Shown: positions 33,299 to 41,203 of the stretch, piece after piece
Layout: every line of letters starts with the position of its first letter
Numbering within the stretch: position 1 is the first letter of the stretch
Origin: Poindextera sp041691315
Lineage (GTDB): Bacteria; Pseudomonadota; Alphaproteobacteria; Caulobacterales; Caulobacteraceae
Assembly (NCBI GenBank): GCA_041691315.1
Contig: JBEPUW010000017.1
Location: 1-64,000 of the forward strand
DNA length: 64,000 bases
Direction: 5' to 3'
Notes under the pieces: model-generated
Seen by the model: the letters and a program-made list of their open reading frames with translations, nothing else
What the model was told of the DNA's origin: nothing
Database searches by the model: none
Program-made: the position numbers and the translations under genes

Positions 33299-34369
33299 AT
33301 GGATCTGCGCGATCGTGCGGTAGCGCTCTACGGCCGGTTCTCGCCCGGCGAACGCGATCGGTTGCAGCGGGAGATCGTCAGCGGCGGCGGCCTGGTCGCC
33401 CGCGACCTCACGCGGCGAAGCGATGTGTTGGTGGTCGGCGCGATGGCCACGGCGCTGATCGACAGCGGCGCGCTTGCCGCTCGCCTGCGGACGGCGCGCG
33501 CGGGGGGCGTTCCGATCTTCTCTGAGCAGGCTTTCGCCGCGGCTTTGGACGATGAGCCGCCTGGGCCGCCGCCGACATTGGCGCTTTCCACCGCCCTGGC
33601 CCAGACCGGGCTGACCGGCGACGACACCGACCTGCTGGCGGCCTTCGATCTGATCGCCATCGACGGCCAAAACTGCCGTTTCGGCGACGCCGGCGCGCTA
33701 CGCACGGCCGGCGAACTGCTGGCCCAGGGCCGCTCCCGCGCCGAGGTCGTGCGCATCCTGACCCAGGCGCGCGAACGCTCGCCGAAGGGCCGCCACAAGA
33801 TTGTCCTGACGGGCTCAGGCGAGGCGGCGCTGCAGTGGCGCGATGGCCTGACGACCCTGGAAGGGCAGGGCTTCCTGGCCTTCGACGAGGACCACGCCAG
33901 CCTCGAAGACCTGTTCGAGGCCGCCGCCCTTGCCGAAGCCAGCGGCGACGCCGACCAGGCCGCCCACCTCTACGACATGTGCGGCCGCGCCGACCGCGGC
34001 GACGCCATTGCGCCCTTCAACTACGGCAATATCCGCCTGGCCCAGGGCCAGCACGCCCAGGCCGCCATGGCCTACGAACGCGCCCTGGCTCGCGATCCCC
34101 GCTTCACCGAAGCCCGCTACAACCTGGCCCAGGCCCTAGAAGCCGCCGGCAAGACCGACGCCGCCCTGGTCGAACTGAACCGCGTGCTCGACGCCGACCC
34201 AGTCCACGCCGACGCGGTCTTCAACCTGGCCCAACTCCGCCTGCAGGCCGGCGAGCTGGCGGCCGCGAGGGCGCTCTACGAACGCTACCTGAGGCTCGAC
34301 CCGCCAGAGGCGTGGGCGGCAAAGGCGCGCAAGGCGATTGTGTACTGTGCATCCCAGGCATCGGTCTGA
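33299..34369 (+). CDS. BRCT-like / HTH-like / TPR protein in the ku operon
   Basis: 356 aa, three regions. Residues about 5-85 read as a BRCT domain of the NAD-ligase type: IVSGGGLVARDLTRRSD, DVLVVG, then ARAGGVPIFSEQAF, with Phe where many BRCTs have Trp. Residues about 110-165 (FDLIAIDGQNCRFGDAGALR, then ELLAQGRSRAEVVRIL) resemble a MerR-type helix-turn-helix. Residues about 210-350 carry at least three TPRs (AAMAYERALARDPRFTEARY, LVELNRVLDADPVHADAVF, ALYERYLRLDPPEAW). It starts 4 nt after ku, so the two are coupled. Function is inferred: a scaffold or DNA-binding accessory for end joining. The BRCT and HTH calls rest on eye-matching. Confidence 0.78.
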   Translation: MDLRDRAVALYGRFSPGERDRLQREIVSGGGLVARDLTRRSDVLVVGAMATALIDSGALAARLRTARAGGVPIFSEQAFAAALDDEPPGPPPTLALSTALAQTGLTGDDTDLLAAFDLIAIDGQNCRFGDAGALRTAGELLAQGRSRAEVVRILTQARERSPKGRHKIVLTGSGEAALQWRDGLTTLEGQGFLAFDEDHASLEDLFEAAALAEASGDADQAAHLYDMCGRADRGDAIAPFNYGNIRLAQGQHAQAAMAYERALARDPRFTEARYNLAQALEAAGKTDAALVELNRVLDADPVHADAVFNLAQLRLQAGELAAARALYERYLRLDPPEAWAAKARKAIVYCASQASV

Positions 34370-34394
34370 TCGCTGGCGACAAACGCGGGCATTG

Positions 34395-34430
34395 ACATGT
34401 GATTCACATGTAACCATGCTCATCACATGT
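34395..34430. promoter_or_regulatory. Operator-like ACATGTGA repeats over the fitA-like start
   Basis: ACATGTGA-T-TCACATGT (34395-34411) is a perfect 17-bp palindrome. A third half-site TCACATGT (34423-34430) overlaps the start codon at 34427. FitA-type antitoxins bind such repeats to repress their own operon. A TTGACA hexamer (34393-34398) overlaps the left arm. No Shine-Dalgarno is visible. Confidence 0.6.
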
Positions 34431-34657
34431 CCGTAATGATCCAAATCCGCAATGTGCCCGATCCGCTGCATCGCCTACTCAAGTCGCGCGCCGCGTTGGC
34501 GGGCATGTCGCTCTCCGACTACCTGATGAACCAGATCCGCCAGATCGCCGAGCAGCCGACCTTGGAGGAAATGCGGGCGCGTCTGGAACGCCTGCCGCCC
34601 GTAACGCCGTCCGAATCCTCAACCGAGATCATTCGCGCGCATCGCGACGGCACGTGA
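34427..34657 (+). CDS. FitA-like ribbon-helix-helix antitoxin
   Basis: 76 aa. MIQIRNVPDPLHRLLKSRAA then LAGMSLSDYLMNQI is the FitA/VapB ribbon-helix-helix unit; the C-terminal tail with ARLERLPPVTPSES would bind the toxin. ATG 34427 lies inside an operator half-site; ATG 34436 is an alternative. It overlaps the toxin start as GTGA. Confidence 0.88.
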   Translation: MSVMIQIRNVPDPLHRLLKSRAALAGMSLSDYLMNQIRQIAEQPTLEEMRARLERLPPVTPSESSTEIIRAHRDGT

Positions 34658-35046
34658 TCGTCATCGATGCCTCCGCCCTGGTCGATGTGCTGCTTCAAGC
34701 ACCGGGGACGGAAGCTTTGGAAGGGTGGTTGTACGAACCAGGGCAGACGCTACACGCGCCTCACCTGATTGACATCGAGGTGGCTCACGCGCTCCGCCGC
34801 CACGTGTCCAACGGGGCGATGGACGGCGAACGCGGCCTGGCGGCGCTGTCGGACTTCTCCGACTTTCCGCTTCGTCGCTATCCGCACGCCCACCTTTTGC
34901 CGCGTATCTGGGAATTGCGGAACAACCTCACCGCCTACGACGCCGCTTACGTCGCCCTCGCCGAAACGCTCGACGCGCCGCTGCTCACCCGCGATCGACG
35001 CCTCGCCAGCGCAGCCGGCCATCATGCGAGGGTTGAGCTGGTTTAA
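34654..35046 (+). CDS. PIN-domain ribonuclease toxin (VapC/FitB-like)
   Basis: 130 aa. PIN domain with acidic residues in VIDASALVDVL (first Asp), IDIEVAHAL (Glu) and TAYDAAYVALAE (Asp), then LLTRDRRLA (last Asp). Such toxins cleave tRNA or rRNA at one site. GTG start at 34654 overlapping the antitoxin stop. Confidence 0.9.
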   Translation: MIVIDASALVDVLLQAPGTEALEGWLYEPGQTLHAPHLIDIEVAHALRRHVSNGAMDGERGLAALSDFSDFPLRRYPHAHLLPRIWELRNNLTAYDAAYVALAETLDAPLLTRDRRLASAAGHHARVELV

Positions 35047-35064
35047 AACGTGTGGCCGCGGCGT

Positions 35065-35880
35065 TTAGGCCTCCGCCGCGCGCAAGTCCGCCTCGAGGCG
35101 CTCGATCAGCTGCTCCCGCGGGATGAGCGCTAAGAGCGCCCCTTCGGCGAGGGCGACGGCGCGGAGGATGGGCAGGTAGGGCTCGATCGCCAGCGCCGCG
35201 GGGGACAGGCCCGCCAGCCGGGCGTATTCGGACCGCAGGGCCGCGTTGAGCGCGCCCGCCGGCCCCGGATCGACGCGTTCCGGGGCGTAGGCGAGCGCCT
35301 TGAGGTCGATGTCACCACGCCAAAGGTCGAAGGCGGCCGGGGCGCGGACCGCGGCGGACCAGTCGATCAGTCTCGGACCCGCCGCCGTCATGATCACGTT
35401 GCCGGCGTGAAGGTCGCCATGACACAGCCCGTCCTGCGGCGGCAGGCGCTCGATGAGAGCGAGGACGCCGGTGGCGATGGGCTCCGGGACCAGGCCAGTG
35501 CCCCGGGACAACGCGCCGAACCAATCGCCTAGACAGAAGACGTCCTTCGGCGGCAGCGTCCTGTGAACGGCTATGTACAGGGGCGCCAGGATCGCGCCCG
35601 CCTGCTCGGACGTCACGGCGCCGGTCTCCCAGAGTTGCAGCAGGCTCGGTCCGTCGAGGCGCGGCAGCACGATGCCGAAGCGCCCCTCCAGCCGCACCTC
35701 GCCGAGCACCTCCAGCGCCGGGCCGCCGGCGGCGAACACGGCGCGAGTCATCCGCGCCTCGTGCCAGCCGAACCCTTGCGCCGCGCCGGCCTTGAACAGC
35801 TTCACGACCTGACCGGGCGCCCAGGCGTAGACATCCGAAGTCCCGCCTTCGCCGATCTTCTCCCCCAAAGCCTCCTGCAT
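35065..35880 (-). CDS. Aminoglycoside-phosphotransferase-fold kinase
   Basis: 271 aa kinase-like phosphotransferase. The ATP-binding region is IGEGGTSDVYAW with VVKLFK; the catalytic loop is HGDLHAGNVIM and the metal-binding Asp is in LIDWSAA. The family phosphorylates small molecules (choline, homoserine, aminoglycosides) or is of unknown substrate; nothing here suggests true drug resistance. The ATG at 35880 fits the domain boundary; upstream in-frame codons run into the tRNA gene and are not used. Confidence 0.82.
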   Translation of the reverse strand: MQEALGEKIGEGGTSDVYAWAPGQVVKLFKAGAAQGFGWHEARMTRAVFAAGGPALEVLGEVRLEGRFGIVLPRLDGPSLLQLWETGAVTSEQAGAILAPLYIAVHRTLPPKDVFCLGDWFGALSRGTGLVPEPIATGVLALIERLPPQDGLCHGDLHAGNVIMTAAGPRLIDWSAAVRAPAAFDLWRGDIDLKALAYAPERVDPGPAGALNAALRSEYARLAGLSPAALAIEPYLPILRAVALAEGALLALIPREQLIERLEADLRAAEA

Positions 35881-35975
35881 CGCCGGGCCTATATCACGGT
35901 TAAGCTTGGAGGCGCGAGAGGCCAAAGTCGCCCGTCCGGCTTCATGGCCCGAGCTACCCTGCGGGTAGCGTAGGG

Positions 35976-36065
35976 TGGCGGACGGGGTGGGATTCGAACC
36001 CACGGTGGGCTTGCACCCACGGCGGTTTTCAAGACCGCTGCCTTCAACCACTCGGCCACCCGTCC
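35976..36065 (-). tRNA. tRNA-Ser (anticodon UGA)
   Basis: Read on the minus strand: acceptor GGACGGG pairs with CCCGTCC, D-loop TGGCCGAGTGGTTGAAGG, anticodon loop CTTGAAA with UGA, a long variable arm typical of class II tRNAs, and TPsiC loop GTTCGAATC. CCA is encoded (35976-35978). No repeat of its 3' end suggests an integration site in the window. Confidence 0.95.
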
Positions 36066-36132
36066 TCGCGGCGTCTCCCTTATCAGCCGGCGGGCGCTTG
36101 CGCATAGACGCGAAGCGGCCAATGTGCCGGTC

Positions 36133-36771
36133 ATGCAGCGCGGACGTTTCATCAGCCTCGAAGGCGGCGAGGGGGCCGGCAAGTCGACTCAAGGACGGCG
36201 GCTGGCTGAGCGGCTGGGCGCGGACGGGCGCGAGGTGGTGCTGACGCGAGAGCCGGGCGGCTCAGCCGGAGCGGAGGCGATCCGCAGCCTGCTGGTCGAG
36301 GGCGAGGCCGATCGCTGGTCGGCGGTCAGCGAGACGCTTTTGATGTACGCCGCGCGCCGCGACCATATCGAGCGGCTGATCGAGCCGGCGCTGGAGCGCG
36401 GCGCCTGGGTGATCTGCGACCGCTTCCTGGATTCCACCCGCGCCTATCAGGGCGCGGCGGGCGGCGCGCCGACGGCCCTGATCGAGGCGCTGGAGTTGGA
36501 TGTGGTCGGGGCGGTGACGCCGGACCTGACCCTGATCCTGGACATGCCGGTCGAGGCGGGACTGGCGCGCGCCGCCGGTCGGGCGGGCGGGGAAGGGCGG
36601 TTCGAGTCCAAGGGCCACAGTTTCCACACGCGGCTGCGTCAGGCCTTTCTCGACATCGCCGCGCGCGAACCCGAGCGATGCGCGGTGCTGTCGGCCGAGG
36701 GCGACCCGGATGCGGTCGCCACGCGGATCTGGGACGTGGTCGCGGCGCGGCTGGAGGTCTCCGGTGGCTGA
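36133..36771 (+). CDS. tmk: Thymidylate kinase
   Basis: 212 aa. dTMP kinase, giving dTDP for DNA synthesis. P-loop GGEGAGKST at residues 10-18, DRFLDSTRAYQG in the DR-x region and the LID-like RAGGEGRFESKG. The ATG at 36133 matches family starts; GTG at 36124 would add three residues. The stop overlaps the holB start by 8 bp. Confidence 0.93.
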   Translation: MQRGRFISLEGGEGAGKSTQGRRLAERLGADGREVVLTREPGGSAGAEAIRSLLVEGEADRWSAVSETLLMYAARRDHIERLIEPALERGAWVICDRFLDSTRAYQGAAGGAPTALIEALELDVVGAVTPDLTLILDMPVEAGLARAAGRAGGEGRFESKGHSFHTRLRQAFLDIAAREPERCAVLSAEGDPDAVATRIWDVVAARLEVSGG

Positions 36772-37768
36772 GGCGATCGAGGTCGCCCATCCGCGCGACG
36801 TCTACGCCTATGAGCGCGGCGAGGCGCTCGACGCGGCCTTCAGCAACGCCCTGGCGCGCGGGCGGCTGCATCACGGTTGGCTGCTGACCGGACCGGAGGG
36901 CATCGGCAAGGCGACGTTCGCTTATCGCGCCGCGCGGCGGCTGCTGGGCGCGGCGCCCTATCCCGAGCTCGGCCTGTTGGGCGCCTCGCCGGAGGACCGG
37001 GTGAGCCGCCAGGTGGCGGCGCGCTCGCATCCGGACCTGATGGTGCTGGAGCGGGTCGGCGAGGACGGCAAGGCGCGCAAGGTGATCCCGGTCGACGACG
37101 CCCGCCGGCTGCCCGAGTTCTTCTCAAAATCACCGTCCATGGGCGGATATCGCGTCGCCATCGTGGATGCGGTGGATGACATGAATCCGAATGCCGCCAA
37201 TGCCTTGCTGAAGACATTGGAGGAACCGCCGGAGCGCGGCGTGCTGTTCCTGATCAGCCATGCGCCCGGCGGCCTGCTGACCACCATCCGCTCGCGCTGC
37301 CGGAGGCTGCGCTTCGAGCCCTGGCCGGAAGCCGAGGCGGCCGCCTTCGTCCAGGCGCGCTCGCAGGTCTCGGCCGAGGATGCGCTGAACCTGGCGCGGA
37401 TGAGCCGGGGTTCGCCCGGCCGGGCGCTGGAGCTGGCGGCCCGGGGCGCCATCGCCGTCGACCAGGCGGCGCGCGAGCTGATCCGGCGCCTGCCGGAGAC
37501 CGACACGCCGGCGCTGCAGAGCCTGGCCGACAGTTTTCGGGGGGCGGAGGGGATGGACCGCTTCACCCTGCTGTTCGACCGGCTGAGCGACCACGTCCGG
37601 CTGCGCGCCGAGGTGGCCGCCGAGGAGGGCAGTCGCGACAGCGATCGCTGGGCGGACGCCTGGTCGAAGCTGGCCGCCCTGCCGCGCGAGGTCGAGGGGT
37701 TGAACCTGGACCGGGCCGACGCCTTCTGGACCGCGCTCGGCGACCTGCGCGCCGCGGCCAGGACCTGA
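36764..37768 (+). CDS. holB: DNA polymerase III subunit delta prime
   Basis: 334 aa clamp-loader subunit. RLHHGWLLTGPEGIGKATFA holds the P-loop-like site, NPNAANALLKTLEEPP is the conserved AAA+ segment, and TIRSRCRRLRF has the SRC motif (arginine finger for the neighbouring subunit). GTG start at 36764 with GGAGG about 6 nt upstream, within the end of tmk. The tmk-holB-tatD order is conserved across proteobacteria. Confidence 0.93.
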   Translation: MAEAIEVAHPRDVYAYERGEALDAAFSNALARGRLHHGWLLTGPEGIGKATFAYRAARRLLGAAPYPELGLLGASPEDRVSRQVAARSHPDLMVLERVGEDGKARKVIPVDDARRLPEFFSKSPSMGGYRVAIVDAVDDMNPNAANALLKTLEEPPERGVLFLISHAPGGLLTTIRSRCRRLRFEPWPEAEAAAFVQARSQVSAEDALNLARMSRGSPGRALELAARGAIAVDQAARELIRRLPETDTPALQSLADSFRGAEGMDRFTLLFDRLSDHVRLRAEVAAEEGSRDSDRWADAWSKLAALPREVEGLNLDRADAFWTALGDLRAAART

Positions 37769-37777
37769 CCGCCGACC

Positions 37778-38554
37778 ATGCTGATCGACAGCCACGTCAA
37801 TCTGAGCGCGCCGCAGTTCGCCGGCGATCGCGAGGCGGTCATCGCGCGGGCGAGGGCGGCCGGCATCAGCCTGATGTTAACCATTTGCGATCGGGTTTCG
37901 GCCTTCGACGCGGTGCGCGAAATCGCCGACACGCACGCGGATATCTGGTGCAGCGTCGGCACCCATCCGCACGAATCGAAAGAAAATCTTACGCTGTCCG
38001 TTAACGATCTTACCGACCGTGCGCACGGCCGCGTCGTCGGAATCGGAGAGACCGGACTCGACTTCTTTTATGACCACAGCCCACGTGATTCGCAACGCGC
38101 GATCTTTGTTATCCACATAAAAGCGGCGAGGCTGACCGGTCTGCCGCTGATCGTGCATGCGCGCGACGCCGATACGGAAATGGCTGAAATCCTTGAGGAA
38201 GAATATGCTAAGGGGCCGTTCAAGCTGCTGTTGCACTGCTATACCAGCGGGCCTGAGTTAGCGCGGCGGGCGGCGGCTTTGGGCGCCTTTTTCTCGGTCT
38301 CCGGCATCGCCACCTTCAAGGCGGCCGAAGCCGTGCGGGCGGTAGTCCGGGACATGCCGGAGGACCGCATCATCGTCGAAACCGATTGTCCCTATCTCGC
38401 GCCGGTCCCCATGCGCGGCCGACGCAATGAGCCTGCCTTTCTGCCGCATGTCCTAGCCAAACTGGCCGAGGTTCGGGGTTGGACTCTGGACGAGGCCGAG
38501 GCGAAAACCGAGGACGCCTTCTTCGCCCTGTTCGACCGGATCCCGCGCCCATGA
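37778..38554 (+). CDS. tatD: TatD-family metal-dependent hydrolase
   Basis: 258 aa TIM-barrel hydrolase (proposed 3'-5' DNase). Present: SVGTHPHESKEN, IGETGLDFFYDHSP, PLIVHARDAD, LLHCYTSG and VETDCPYLAP. The first metal motif, usually HxH (as in DSHCH), reads DSHVN here, so one histidine ligand is Asn; E. coli TatD also departs from HxH at this point (recalled). The stop codon overlaps the next start (ATGA at 38551). Confidence 0.88.
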   Translation: MLIDSHVNLSAPQFAGDREAVIARARAAGISLMLTICDRVSAFDAVREIADTHADIWCSVGTHPHESKENLTLSVNDLTDRAHGRVVGIGETGLDFFYDHSPRDSQRAIFVIHIKAARLTGLPLIVHARDADTEMAEILEEEYAKGPFKLLLHCYTSGPELARRAAALGAFFSVSGIATFKAAEAVRAVVRDMPEDRIIVETDCPYLAPVPMRGRRNEPAFLPHVLAKLAEVRGWTLDEAEAKTEDAFFALFDRIPRP

Positions 38555-39363
38555 CCGGCGCGCTCGAGTTCACCATCCTGGGCTGCGGCTCGTCGGCCGG
38601 CGTCCCGCGCGCGGATGGAAACTGGGGCGTCTGCGACCCGACCGATCCGCGCAACAGCCGCTCGCGCTGTTCGCTCCTGGTGCGCCGGTCGTCGCCCGAA
38701 GGCGCCGAGCATGAGACGACGGTGCTGGTCGACACCTCGCCGGACCTGCGGCTGCAGACCGCCGGGGCCGGGGCCAAGCGGCTGGATGCCGTACTCTTCA
38801 CCCACGACCACGCCGACCAGACCCATGGGCTCGACGACGTCCGCGCCTTCGCGCTCCGCAACCGCCGGCGCACAGCCTGCCACATGGACGAGGCCACCCA
38901 CGCGACCTTGATGAAGCGCTTCGGCTACATCTTCCGGGGCGAGGGCGGCTACCCGGCCATCTGCGACGACCACCTGATCCCGCCACACGGGACCCCGTGG
39001 GCGGTCGACGGTCCGTCGGGATCCATACCCATCGTCACTTTCGACCAGGATCACGGGGCCATCCGCTCGGTCGGATACCGTTTCGGGTCCGTGGCCTATT
39101 CCAGCGACGTGGTCGATCTGCCGCCCGAGGCCTTTGCGGCCCTGGCCGGGGTCAGGGTGTGGATCGTCGATGCGCTGCGCTACACGCCGCACCCAACCCA
39201 CGCGCACCTGGCCAAGACGTTGGACTGGGTGGAGCGGATAAGACCCGAACGCACCATCTTAACGAACATGCATATCGATTTGGATTACAAGACCTTGCAG
39301 GCGGAACTGCCGTCCGACGTTGAAGCGGCCTATGACGGCCTGCGCTTCACGATCGAGGGCTGA
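38551..39363 (+). CDS. PhnP-like MBL-fold metallo-hydrolase
   Basis: 270 aa beta-lactamase-fold hydrolase. THDHADQTHGLDD is the metal-binding HxHxDH-type motif. The start LGCGSSAGVPRADGNWG with cysteines in GVCDPTDPRNSRSRCS and late MHIDLDY fit the PhnP/RNase Z-like cyclic-phosphate hydrolase group. Phn genes are absent, so the role is probably general nucleotide or cyclic phosphate hydrolysis. Last gene of the tmk-holB-tatD operon. Confidence 0.87.
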   Translation: MTGALEFTILGCGSSAGVPRADGNWGVCDPTDPRNSRSRCSLLVRRSSPEGAEHETTVLVDTSPDLRLQTAGAGAKRLDAVLFTHDHADQTHGLDDVRAFALRNRRRTACHMDEATHATLMKRFGYIFRGEGGYPAICDDHLIPPHGTPWAVDGPSGSIPIVTFDQDHGAIRSVGYRFGSVAYSSDVVDLPPEAFAALAGVRVWIVDALRYTPHPTHAHLAKTLDWVERIRPERTILTNMHIDLDYKTLQAELPSDVEAAYDGLRFTIEG

Positions 39364-40648
39364 GCCCGGCCGCCTCCGCCGCGCGGCGCCTGAGCAGGTC
39401 CTGTTCACGCCGGTTGCCGGTCAGGCCCGCGGCGGCTTCGAAGGCGGCGCGCGCCTCGTTGTAGCGGCCAAGCTTAAAAAGCAGGTCGCCGCGAACGCTG
39501 GGCAGCAGGTGGTAGGTTTTCAGCGCCGGATCGCTCATCAGGGCGTCGACGATCGCCAGGCCGGCGGCCGGGCCTTCGGCCATGCCGACAGCGATGGCGC
39601 GGTTAAGTTCGACGACCGGGGAGGGCGCGGTCGCCGCGAGCTCGGCATAGAGGCCGGCGATGCGCGCCCAGTCGGTGTCGGCCGCGGCGCTGGCCTTGGC
39701 GTGACAGGCGACGATGGCCGCCTGCAGCGCATAGACGCCGCCGGCGCCGCCGAGCTCGCGGGCGCGGGCCAGCGCCTGCATCCCGCGGCGGATCTGCAGC
39801 TGGTCCCAGAGCCCGCGGTTCTGCTCGAGCAGCAGGATGGGCTCGCCGGCCGCGTCGGTGCGCGCCGCCGCGCGCGAGGCGTTCAGCTCCATCAGCGCCA
39901 GCAGGCCGTGGGCTTCGGGCTCGTGCGGCGCCATGGCGGTAAGCGCGCGGCCCATGCGCCGGGCCTCGTCGCACAGCTGCGGGCGCAGCCAGTCGTCGCC
40001 GCGGGCGGCGGTATAGCCCTCGTTGAAGATCAGATAGACCACCTCCAGCACCGACGAGAGCCGCTCCGCCAGTTCCTCGCCGCGCGGGGTCTCGTAGGCC
40101 AGGCCGGAGTCCGACAGGGTGCGCTTGGCGCGCACGATGCGCTGGGCGATGGTCGCCTCGGGCAGCAGGAAAGCCCTGGCGATCTCCTCTGTGGTCGAGC
40201 CGCAGATCATCCTGAGCGCCAGGGCGACACGGCCGTCACGCGACAGGCGCGGGTGGCAGGCGGTGAAGATCAGCCTGAGCAGCTCGTCGCCGATGTCGTC
40301 GTCCAGGGCGGAGTCCAGATCGGGCATCGCCTGCTGTTCGGCCTCCAGTTCGCGGGCGACCATGCCGTGCTTGCGCTCCAGCATGCGGCGGCGGCGCAGG
40401 TGATCCAGCGCCCGGCGCTTGGCGGTGGCCATCAGCCAGGCGCCCGGCTTCTCCGGAACACCGGTCGCCGGCCATCGCTCAAGCGCGGCGACCAGGGCGT
40501 CCTGGGTCAGTTCCTCGGCCAGCGGCACGTCGCGCAGCATCCTGGCCAGGCTGGTGATCAGCCGCGGCTGTTCGATCCGCCAGACCGCCAGGATGGCGCG
40601 ATGCGCGGCGGCGTCGCTCAAGGCGACCGCCGCGGCGCCGGAGGCCAT
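39347..40648 (-). CDS. ECF42-type RNA polymerase sigma factor with C-terminal TPR-like region
   Basis: 433 aa. Sigma region 2 (VPLAEELTQDALVAALERWP, KPGAWLMATAKRRALDHLRR) and region 4 (STTEEIARAFLLPEATIAQR) are followed by a long helical extension (DUF6596/TPR-like) with RGDLLFKLGRYNEARAAFEA. That extension and the adjacent YCII/DGPF gene define the ECF42 group. No anti-sigma factor is known for this group; the extension is needed for activity in the Streptomyces member. The start at 40648 is 4 nt after the YCII gene end; the 3' end overlaps the convergent PhnP-like gene by 17 bp. Confidence 0.9.
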   Translation of the reverse strand: MASGAAAVALSDAAAHRAILAVWRIEQPRLITSLARMLRDVPLAEELTQDALVAALERWPATGVPEKPGAWLMATAKRRALDHLRRRRMLERKHGMVARELEAEQQAMPDLDSALDDDIGDELLRLIFTACHPRLSRDGRVALALRMICGSTTEEIARAFLLPEATIAQRIVRAKRTLSDSGLAYETPRGEELAERLSSVLEVVYLIFNEGYTAARGDDWLRPQLCDEARRMGRALTAMAPHEPEAHGLLALMELNASRAAARTDAAGEPILLLEQNRGLWDQLQIRRGMQALARARELGGAGGVYALQAAIVACHAKASAAADTDWARIAGLYAELAATAPSPVVELNRAIAVGMAEGPAAGLAIVDALMSDPALKTYHLLPSVRGDLLFKLGRYNEARAAFEAAAGLTGNRREQDLLRRRAAEAAGLSPRS

Positions 40649-40652
40649 GGCC

Positions 40653-41012
40653 TTAGCCGCCGGCGAACCCGGCAAAGGCGCGGACTTCGCATGTTCCCTC
40701 CCAACCGGGCATGAAGTCCTTGTGAAGCTGCATGAATTCCACCGCCGACGCCACGGCTTCCTCCTTGCCGGGCAGCTCGAAAATGGCGTAGCCGCCGATG
40801 ACCTCCTTGGCCTCGACAAAGGGGCCGTCGAGCACGCTGAGCCGCCCGTCGCTGATCGTCACCCGGGCGCCCGCGGCGACGGGCATCAGTCCGCCGTTGT
40901 CGATCATCCGACCAGCCTTGATCTCGCGCTCGGCCAGGCCGTGCATGGCCTCCATCAGTTCCAGCGTCGGCGGTCCGGAATGGTCGGATGTGACGATGTA
41001 CATGAAACGCAT
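40653..41012 (-). CDS. YCII/DGPF-domain protein, ECF42 partner
   Basis: 119 aa. The dimeric alpha-beta barrel family is marked by the DGPF motif, seen in VLDGPFVEAKEVIGGYAIFE, with MRFMYIVTSDHSG at the start. Genes of this type usually sit beside and are activated by ECF42 sigma factors. AAGGAGGA is 8 nt before the ATG at 41012, a very strong site. A TGTCGA-N17-CGTC promoter lies upstream. Confidence 0.92.
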   Translation of the reverse strand: MRFMYIVTSDHSGPPTLELMEAMHGLAEREIKAGRMIDNGGLMPVAAGARVTISDGRLSVLDGPFVEAKEVIGGYAIFELPGKEEAVASAVEFMQLHKDFMPGWEGTCEVRAFAGFAGG

Positions 41013-41053
41013 CTGAGGGGTCCTCCTTAGGGCGAGACGGTCTCGCTATTCAG

Positions 41054-41083
41054 GACGACGAACCAGCCGATAGCGGATCGACA
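41054..41083 (-). promoter_or_regulatory. ECF42-type promoter
   Basis: On the minus strand, TGTCGA (41083-41078), a 17-bp spacer, then CGTCGTC (41060-41054). This matches the TGTCGA / CG(A/T)C elements I recall for ECF42-dependent promoters and would make the YCII-sigma operon self-activating. Confidence 0.65.
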
Positions 41084-41174
41084 TGCGCGGCCTATCTAAA
41101 TCGCGCCAGGATCGACCGCACCGACAGCGGGAACTGAGATCGCATTCCGCCCCGACGCGGGTTGCCGCTTTGCC

Positions 41175-41203
41175 TGTCATGATATATTTGGAATATCATG
41201 ACA
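41175..41203. promoter_or_regulatory. Palindromic operator overlapping the vapB start codon
   Basis: TGTCATGATAT (41175-41185) and ATATCATGACA (41193-41203) are perfect 11-bp arms around 7 bp. The vapB ATG (41198-41200) is inside the right arm, and the only Shine-Dalgarno-like bases (TTGGA) are in the spacer. Antitoxin binding would therefore cover the translation start region as well as the promoter. Confidence 0.7.

Noticed and set aside
35065..35880. Aminoglycoside resistance gene
   Set aside because: The kinase fold is shared by many small-molecule kinases, and neither motif detail nor neighbours point to antibiotics.
35976..36065. tRNA-Ser as an integration site for an island
   Set aside because: No integrase and no direct repeat of the tRNA 3' end elsewhere in the window.
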